Below, piece after piece: positions 58,996-64,000 of a stretch of 64,000 nucleotides of DNA. Under the pieces are notes generated by a model. It saw nothing but the letters and a program-made list of their open reading frames with translations. It was not told where the DNA came from and did no database searches. The position numbers and the translations under genes are program-made. The number at the start of each line of letters is the position of its first letter. Position 1 is the first letter of the stretch. The DNA comes from Desulfomonilaceae bacterium (GTDB lineage: Bacteria > Desulfobacterota > Desulfomonilia > Desulfomonilales > Desulfomonilaceae). The stretch spans positions 62,001 through 126,000 of the forward strand of contig JBAZSD010000011.1 in the NCBI GenBank assembly GCA_041662605.1, in the 5' to 3' direction.

Positions 58996-60384
58996 TCATA
59001 GAATGTAACGACTTAGATCGTCACTCTTGACTATGTCCTTGAGTCGGTCCTGGACCATTTCACGCGTTATTGGGATTGTGGCTCCATCAAGCTCGGGGGC
59101 TTCGAATGATATTTCTTCAAGCAGTTTTTCCATGATTGTGTGAAGCCTTCTTGCCCCTATGTTTTCGGCCCGTTCGTTAACCTCCTCGGCAAGGGCTGCT
59201 ATTTCTTCAATGGATTCTCGCTTAAACTCCAGTGTAACGCTCTCAGTTTTCAGGAGTTCCTCGTACTGCTTGACCAGAGCGTTCTTAGGTTCTGTGAGAA
59301 TGCGAACGAAGTCTTCCTTTGTGAGGGGAGATAGCTCGGCTCTTAAGGGAAAACGTCCCTGGATTTCCGGGATGAGGTCCGAAGGCTTGGACACGTGAAA
59401 CGCTCCGGCCGCAATAAAGAGTATATGGTCGGTTTTAATTACGCCATGCTTTGTGTTTACATTACTACCCTCGATTATTGGTAGGAGGTCACGTTGAACT
59501 CCCTCTCTGGAAACATCGGGGCCATGAGATGAGGAGTGAGACCCTGCTATTTTGTCCAACTCATCCACAAAAACTATCCCTGTCTGTTCGACTCTTTCTT
59601 TGGCTGTCTTGACCACTTTTTCGTTATCCAGAAGTTTGCTAAGTTCCTCTTGAATTAAAGACCTGAGAGCGTCGGGAACCTTGACCCGCCTACGTTTCGT
59701 TTTTCCGGGGAAGAAATTTGACATCATGTCCTTGATATTGATGTCCATTTCTTCCATTCCCCCAGGCGAGAAGATCTCAACCACAGGCAGAGAACTGTTC
59801 TGGGTTTCAATTTCGACTTCTCGGTCGTCAAGCTTGCCGTTTTTCAGTAGCTTTCGGAACTTTTCACGAGTCCTCTGGGTAACGTCTACCTCCTCCTCAT
59901 CGTCTCTCGTTAACGCTCCTGCAGGCGCTCGCCTCAATTTTCGAGGCTGTCTGGCCGGCAGGAATATGTCGAGAAGCCTCTCTTCAGCTTGCTCCTCAGC
60001 CTTTGGACGCAGGGCTTCATATTCGTCAATCTTGACCATGTTGATACCAATCTCCATAAGGTCGCGTATCATAGATTCAACATCCCGTCCCACATAGCCG
60101 ACTTCTGTAAACTTCGAAGCTTCAACCTTCAGGAATGGTGACTCTGCCAGCTTGGCGAGTCTACGGGCTATTTCAGTCTTGCCTACGCCGGTTGGCCCTA
60201 TCATGATGATGTTTTTCGGCGCTATTTCGTCTCGAAGGTCCTCAGGAACCTGTCGCCTGCGCCACCTGTTTCTGAGGGCTATGGCTACCATGCGTTTGGC
60301 GTTGTCTTGACCTATGATGTACTTGTCAAGTTCCTGGACTATCTGTCTTGGCGTGAGTGTTTCCATTTCCTGAAATCGCTCCAT
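58996..60384 (-). CDS. hslU: ATP-dependent protease ATPase subunit HslU
   Basis: 462 residues: LTPRQIVQELDKYIIGQDNAK, Walker A GPTGVGKTE, TEVGYVGRDVESMIRDL pore region, Walker B IVFVDELDKIA, sensor GRFPLRAEL and the conserved SRYIL C terminus that inserts into HslV. Starts at M1 (60384) or M7 (60366); neither has a well-spaced ribosome-binding site. Unfolds substrates for HslV. Confidence 0.96.
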   Translation of the reverse strand: MERFQEMETLTPRQIVQELDKYIIGQDNAKRMVAIALRNRWRRRQVPEDLRDEIAPKNIIMIGPTGVGKTEIARRLAKLAESPFLKVEASKFTEVGYVGRDVESMIRDLMEIGINMVKIDEYEALRPKAEEQAEERLLDIFLPARQPRKLRRAPAGALTRDDEEEVDVTQRTREKFRKLLKNGKLDDREVEIETQNSSLPVVEIFSPGGMEEMDINIKDMMSNFFPGKTKRRRVKVPDALRSLIQEELSKLLDNEKVVKTAKERVEQTGIVFVDELDKIAGSHSSSHGPDVSREGVQRDLLPIIEGSNVNTKHGVIKTDHILFIAAGAFHVSKPSDLIPEIQGRFPLRAELSPLTKEDFVRILTEPKNALVKQYEELLKTESVTLEFKRESIEEIAALAEEVNERAENIGARRLHTIMEKLLEEISFEAPELDGATIPITREMVQDRLKDIVKSDDLSRYIL

Positions 60385-60435
60385 CCTTATTTATAGAGAG
60401 TAGTGACGCTCTTTGATGAGTATACAGAGAAAACC

Positions 60436-60975
60436 TCAAATCGATTCAATTATCAAATTTTCATTGGTAAAAACACATATTTCGGCGGCGATCAACATTG
60501 CGGCTTTCGCTACATCTATCAATTCCATATCCGTATGGCGCATAAGGGCCCGCGCGGCCGCCAACGCGTAGTTTCCCCCGGATCCTATCGCTATTACCCC
60601 ATCATCAGGCTCTACCACATCTCCGTTGCCTGAAAGCAACAGTGTCTGTTCTTTGTCCGCTACGATCAGCAAAGCTTCAAGACGCCTCAAGGCCCGGTCG
60701 GTTCGCCAGTCTTTGGCCAATTCTACGGCGGATCTGGCCAGATTGTTCGAATATTTCTCGAGGGTCTGTTCGAACTTTTCGAGCAGCGTCAAAGCGTCCG
60801 CCGTGGATCCTGCGAACCCGGCCAGTGCGCTCTTCTGTTTGCCTATTGACCTGACTTTCCGTGCTGAACTCTTCACTACCGTCTCACCTAAAGAAACCTG
60901 TCCATCTCCCGCCATTACGACCTTTTCCCCGCGCCGGACGCAAAGCACCGTAGTCGACCGCGTGACTATTTTCAT
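60436..60975 (-). CDS. hslV: ATP-dependent protease peptidase subunit HslV
   Basis: 179 residues with a short propeptide (MKIVTRS) before the catalytic Thr of TTVLCVRRGEKVVMAGDGQVSLG. GSGGNYALAAARAL near residue 130 is family typical. AAGGAT upstream of ATG. Forms the double hexameric proteolytic core. Order xerC-hslV-hslU is the common codV-clpQ-clpY arrangement. Confidence 0.96.
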   Translation of the reverse strand: MKIVTRSTTVLCVRRGEKVVMAGDGQVSLGETVVKSSARKVRSIGKQKSALAGFAGSTADALTLLEKFEQTLEKYSNNLARSAVELAKDWRTDRALRRLEALLIVADKEQTLLLSGNGDVVEPDDGVIAIGSGGNYALAAARALMRHTDMELIDVAKAAMLIAAEICVFTNENLIIESI

Positions 60976-61033
60976 TTTGGAATTATCCTTGTTCAGATTT
61001 TCGGATCAACTGATTCTATCTTGCCACGGAAAG

Positions 61034-61957
61034 TCAAACCTTAGAACCCCTTAATCCACTTCTTGGGTGAGCTTTGTCGTAAACTTCCATAAGTTTGCCG
61101 AGGTCAACCTTGGTATAACGCTGAGTAGTAGAGAGACTGGAGTGGCCGAGCATCTCCTGGATGGACCGCAGGTCCGCGCCGCCCAGGAGCAAATGAGTCG
61201 CGAACGAGTGCCTCAACGCGTGAGGCGAGGCGTCTCTACCTAGATTGGCGGAGTCCAGAAACGCCTTCATGATGCGTCTGACGTGTCTGGCGGAAAGCGC
61301 TCCACCTCTGTTGTTAAGGAAAAGAGCCTTATTTCCTGGGCTGCGAGGATGAGCGTTCAGAATTATTTCTCTCGCCGGTAGATATGTTCTTACGGCTTGG
61401 ACAGCTTTTTCCCCAACCGGGCAGTATCTCTCCTTGGAACCTTTTCCAATAACTCGCGCCCACCCATTATCCAGGTCTATGTCCTGGATCTGTAATGAAG
61501 TGAGTTCGCTAATTCTCAAACCGGCTGAATACATAAGCTCAAAGAGCGCAATATCTCGGCTCAGGGCGGTCTCATTCCTTGAGAAAAACCTGTCCAGATC
61601 ATCCACGCTTAACGCTCGAGGAAGCGGTTTGTCCTGCTTTGGAGCACGTAATGAAACTGCAGGATTGGTTTTTACAACTCCCTCTCTGGCCAGAAATCTG
61701 AAAAAAGTCTTCAAACCCGCCAGTTTTCGACCGATGGACGTCTTTTTGAGTTTTGTAAAACGACTGGCGATGAAGCCTCGGACATGGGCTGGAAGTATTT
61801 CCTCGACGTCTCGAAGTAGTGAGATATTTCCCGATCTTTCAAGATAGAGTCTGAAATCTTCGACATCCGACATGTAAGCGCGCAAGGTTTCTTTGGATTG
61901 AGCCTTTTCAGTTTCAATGAATCTATGAAAGTTTATGACTGCCGCCTGAAAATCCAA
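61034..61957 (-). CDS. xerC: Tyrosine recombinase XerC
   Basis: 307 residues, TTG start behind GAGGAG. N-terminal SAM-like core-binding domain (~1-95), catalytic domain with Arg in SAGLRISELTSLQ, Lys in IGKGSKERYCPV, H-x2-R in HALRHSFATHLL, His in LGHSSLSTTQ and the nucleophile Tyr in QRYTKVD. Resolves chromosome dimers at dif with XerD. Its location with hslVU argues for the housekeeping XerC rather than a phage integrase. Confidence 0.93.
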   Translation of the reverse strand: MDFQAAVINFHRFIETEKAQSKETLRAYMSDVEDFRLYLERSGNISLLRDVEEILPAHVRGFIASRFTKLKKTSIGRKLAGLKTFFRFLAREGVVKTNPAVSLRAPKQDKPLPRALSVDDLDRFFSRNETALSRDIALFELMYSAGLRISELTSLQIQDIDLDNGWARVIGKGSKERYCPVGEKAVQAVRTYLPAREIILNAHPRSPGNKALFLNNRGGALSARHVRRIMKAFLDSANLGRDASPHALRHSFATHLLLGGADLRSIQEMLGHSSLSTTQRYTKVDLGKLMEVYDKAHPRSGLRGSKV

Positions 61958-61999
61958 GAACGCTCCTCTTTGTCAGCATTGCCGATGATTGTTGTGAAC

Positions 62000-62656
62000 T
62001 TACATTATGACTATCCGTTTGATAGCCGCCACAGCGGCTTCAGGATCGTCGGTTATCTGAAACAGGTCGAGGTCATCCGGGCATATCATGCGATTTTTCC
62101 CAAGCATGGTTTTCTTAATCCACGACACCAGGTCCTTCCAATAGTCCTTTCCCAGCATGATAACAGGGAAAGGTTTAATTCGATGGGTCTGAATCAGTGT
62201 CAAAGACTCAAACAGCTCATCCATCGTCCCAAAACCGCCTGGCAGTATGACGTAAGCCATGGCGTATTTCACAAACATCACCTTGCGTACAAAGAAATAT
62301 CTGAAATTGAGATGGACGTTGGTATATGGGTTAGATGACTGTTCTCTCGGAAGCTGAATATTCAGGCCTATTGATTTACCCCCAGCTTCCATAGCGCCCC
62401 TGTTGGCGGCTTCCATGGCTCCGGGACCGCCACCCGTTATCACAGCGAATCCGTTTTCAGCCAGGAGGCGACCTGTTGTCCTGCCCAGTTCATAAACAGG
62501 ATCGTTTTCGCGGATAGACGCTGATCCGAAAACCGACACAGCCGGATATATTTCGGAAAGTGTCTCGAATCCATCGACAAACTCGGAGATAATCCTGAAA
62601 ATACGCCAGCTCTCACGGATGCTGAAGTCGTCAATAACATATTGTTTATTATCCAT
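62000..62656 (-). CDS. LOG-family (TIGR00730) Rossmann-fold protein
   Basis: 218 residues. The nucleotide-binding segment VITGGGPGAMEAANRGAMEAGG and the signature PGGFGTMDELFE identify the LOG/lysine-decarboxylase-like family. Members release bases from nucleoside 5'-monophosphates (cytokinin-type phosphoribohydrolases) or have unknown roles. AGAAGGA upstream of the ATG. Forty-two bases ahead of xerC on the same strand. Confidence 0.88.
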   Translation of the reverse strand: MDNKQYVIDDFSIRESWRIFRIISEFVDGFETLSEIYPAVSVFGSASIRENDPVYELGRTTGRLLAENGFAVITGGGPGAMEAANRGAMEAGGKSIGLNIQLPREQSSNPYTNVHLNFRYFFVRKVMFVKYAMAYVILPGGFGTMDELFESLTLIQTHRIKPFPVIMLGKDYWKDLVSWIKKTMLGKNRMICPDDLDLFQITDDPEAAVAAIKRIVIM

Positions 62657-62869
62657 GTCGATATTCCTTCTTATTGCGGATAATTATATCAATAATCTCA
62701 TCTATATCAAAATAATAAATTAATGTCCCTGAAATGTCGGCTAATAATATGATTACTATATTTCAGGCAACTAAACTAAGTAATTATTAATAATACATAC
62801 AAATTAATTTATGTATTAATTTTTAGTAATTGATTTATTGGTTACACACCTTCACAAATACTTTTATAT

Positions 62870-62898
62870 TTGATTATCTCTTTCTATCCGGGTATATT
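62870..62898 (+). promoter_or_regulatory. Sigma-70 promoter of the tRNA gene
   Basis: TTGATT (62870-62875), 17 bases, TATATT (62893-62898), at the end of a ~200-base AT-rich stretch. Transcription would start about 15-20 bases before the tRNA. Confidence 0.6.
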
Positions 62899-62921
62899 GC
62901 CGTCACCAAAAATCATCTCTA

Positions 62922-63008
62922 GCTCGGATGGCGGAATTGGTAGACGCAGTGGACTCAAAATCCACCGCCCGCAAGGGTGTGCGAGTTCGACTCTCGCTCC
63001 GAGCACCA
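62922..63008 (+). tRNA. tRNA-Leu (anticodon CAA)
   Basis: 87 bases. Acceptor GCTCGGA/TCCGAGC, discriminator A and encoded CCA (63006-63008). D-loop with TGG, anticodon stem GTGGA/TCCAC around loop CTCAAAA (anticodon CAA, reads UUG), a long variable arm (GCCCGCAAGGGTGT) as in class II leucine tRNAs, and the T-arm with GTTCGAC. Confidence 0.96.
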
Positions 63009-63012
63009 ACAC

Positions 63013-63044
63013 AAGAGGTTACATCCACAGAGATGTAGCCTCTT
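63013..63044 (+). terminator. Terminator of the tRNA-Leu gene
   Basis: AAGAGGTTACATC, 6-base loop, GATGTAGCCTCTT: a 13-bp stem with one G-T pair, followed by AATTTCGTTTT. Confidence 0.75.
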
Positions 63045-63136
63045 AATTTCGTTTTATCTTTGGAATTCACGCAAGCGAATATGCCTCCTACTGTTGTTTC
63101 CCCTTGAATCATGCTGATCTCAAGAGTTTGACGATC

Positions 63137-64000
63137 ATGCTCAACCACACTAATGGTCCCCCCATAAAATCGCTGATATGCCCGTCATTTGTGGCGTTTT
63201 TAGGTTGCTCAATCACTTACTTATTCATAAACGCCATGTCCTATCCGCTTGATCATAACGAACACATGTATATAACCGCTGGCTATCTTGCCCAGTCACA
63301 GACTCTTTACCGTGATTTCGCCTTTCTGCAGATGCCGTATTTGCCATTGCTTTACAGTTACATTTTCTCAATCGCTGGCGTGGAACGACTGTTGTTTACA
63401 GGACGATTGTGCACTTTTTTGTTTAGTGTGGTTTCAGTCATACTGGTCTGGTTAGCCTGTTACCGCGTTAGCAGGGACGTCACCGTTTCATCCGCAGGCG
63501 TGGCAGTCTTCAGTTTTTCCCCGTTCCTTGTAGCTACTTCAGGCGAGTCGTCTAATTATATGATGCCAATTGCCTTGTCTCTCCTTGCTTTCTTCCTGTT
63601 CATGGGAGCGCTAAGTGACGGTCGTTTCAAACGCTTGAGAATGTTCTTTGTTGGTCTTGCTTTAGCCTTGGCAACGGGCGCCAAGCTTTACTACGGTCCT
63701 TTCCTGTTGGGCTTTATTTTGTTTGCATTCGTTTTTCCAAAGACATGGCCCTTTCGGAGGCGTTTGAACCAACTGGTGGCTCCCATGTTTGCAGGGATGT
63801 TTCTGGGGTTCGTTCCTGTAATTCATTATCTGGTTAACTCTCCTGACGCATTTATTTTTGACAATTTGGGATACCACCTAATCAATTCGCAGTGGAAAGG
63901 TTTCGATCTTGAGAATAATTTTGGTTACAGAATCCAGGAATTATTCAGAATTTTCTTTTATTATCCCGCGAACCTGGCTTTTGCATTCTTGATTTTTTAT
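63137..64000 (+). CDS. Polytopic GT-C-type glycosyltransferase-like membrane protein, 3' end cut by window edge
   Basis: 288 codons open to the right edge. At least six hydrophobic segments. After the first helix, YPLDHNEHMYITAGYLAQSQ then LYRDFAFLQMPYLPLLYS resembles the acidic first periplasmic loop of PMT/ArnT-like GT-C glycosyltransferases (D-x-x-E, 'Y.DF...P' signature). These use polyprenyl-phosphate sugars to modify lipids or proteins. The ATG at 63137 lacks a clear ribosome-binding site; an in-frame TTG is 9 bases upstream. It follows the tRNA terminator. It is not closely similar to the protein at 6072-7715 beyond general design. Confidence 0.65.
   Translation, partial: MLNHTNGPPIKSLICPSFVAFLGCSITYLFINAMSYPLDHNEHMYITAGYLAQSQTLYRDFAFLQMPYLPLLYSYIFSIAGVERLLFTGRLCTFLFSVVSVILVWLACYRVSRDVTVSSAGVAVFSFSPFLVATSGESSNYMMPIALSLLAFFLFMGALSDGRFKRLRMFFVGLALALATGAKLYYGPFLLGFILFAFVFPKTWPFRRRLNQLVAPMFAGMFLGFVPVIHYLVNSPDAFIFDNLGYHLINSQWKGFDLENNFGYRIQELFRIFFYYPANLAFAFLIFY

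Noticed and set aside
62922..63008. tRNA-Leu as an integration site, with xerC as integrase
   Set aside because: The recombinase sits with hslVU and has housekeeping XerC features; no duplicated tRNA end or mobile genes are seen.
1..64000. CRISPR arrays, insertion sequences, prophage, defence islands
   Set aside because: No regularly spaced repeats, transposases, phage structural genes or known defence families were seen.

Overview
The window reads as chromosomal DNA from an anaerobic, respiring deltaproteobacterium (Desulfobacterota). This is inferred from a 16-haem Hmc/Tmc-type transmembrane redox complex, a PxxKW cysteine-rich protein, a four-subunit 2-oxoacid:ferredoxin oxidoreductase, two haem-c sensor kinases, sigma-54 regulators and a xerC-hslV-hslU block. 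Desulfomonile-like sulfate reducers or syntrophs fit best, but the genus cannot be fixed from sequence alone. There are no rRNAs, CRISPR arrays, transposases or prophage.

Layout. 0-3.4 kb: a NarG-type nitrate reductase catalytic subunit (cut by the left edge) behind a small membrane protein. 3.5-7.7 kb: an RND/MMPL exporter translationally overlapping a multi-spanning membrane protein. 7.8-13.1 kb: a CarH-like B12-binding photoreceptor-type protein, a soluble histidine kinase and a stand-alone molybdopterin oxidoreductase on the minus strand, divergent from a haem oxygenase. 13.2-19.7 kb: a minus-strand array (antiporter, UspA, HAD hydrolase, KefB-like antiporter, SagB-type nitroreductase, Fsr-type MFS pump) headed by a fluoride riboswitch with a terminator-type expression platform. 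19.8-23.6 kb: PhoR-like kinase, PhoU-like protein and Pit phosphate transporter. 23.7-27.7 kb: a decaying stretch with a truncated kinase, a porin-like protein, a choloylglycine-hydrolase-family enzyme and a frameshifted HPP-family remnant. 27.8-32.2 kb: an RND efflux pair. 32.5-37.9 kb: a YeiH-family transporter plus a 56-residue membrane protein, behind a sigma-54 promoter and a haem-c kinase/NtrC-type regulator pair. 38.1-45.1 kb: HIT protein, 2-oxoacid:ferredoxin oxidoreductase (gamma, delta, alpha, beta) followed by a 903-residue protein that looks like a butyrate-kinase-like plus phosphotransbutyrylase-like fusion, then the PxxKW protein. 45.1-58.8 kb: a large minus-strand operon with tmcD-, hmcE-, hmcF-, hmcA-, hmcD-, hmcB- and hmcC-like genes, bracketed on both sides by paralogous receiver/kinase pairs and preceded by a sigma-54 promoter, a candidate enhancer palindrome and a PAS/sigma-54 activator. 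59-62.7 kb: hslU, hslV, xerC, LOG-family protein. 62.9-64 kb: tRNA-Leu(CAA) and the start of a GT-C-type membrane protein.

How it fits together. The cell appears to make reduced ferredoxin and acyl-CoA (POR block), move electrons between periplasmic cytochromes and the cytoplasm (Hmc/Tmc) and use nitrate as a possible alternative acceptor (NarG). Much of the regulation is redox sensing: haem-c periplasmic domains and a recurring cysteine-rich PAS domain occur in four signalling proteins. The most unusual items are the cobalamin photoreceptor/kinase/molybdoenzyme/haem oxygenase locus, the fluoride-switched antiporter array and the kinase/phosphotransacylase fusion. All function calls come from reading the sequence; no database search was possible.
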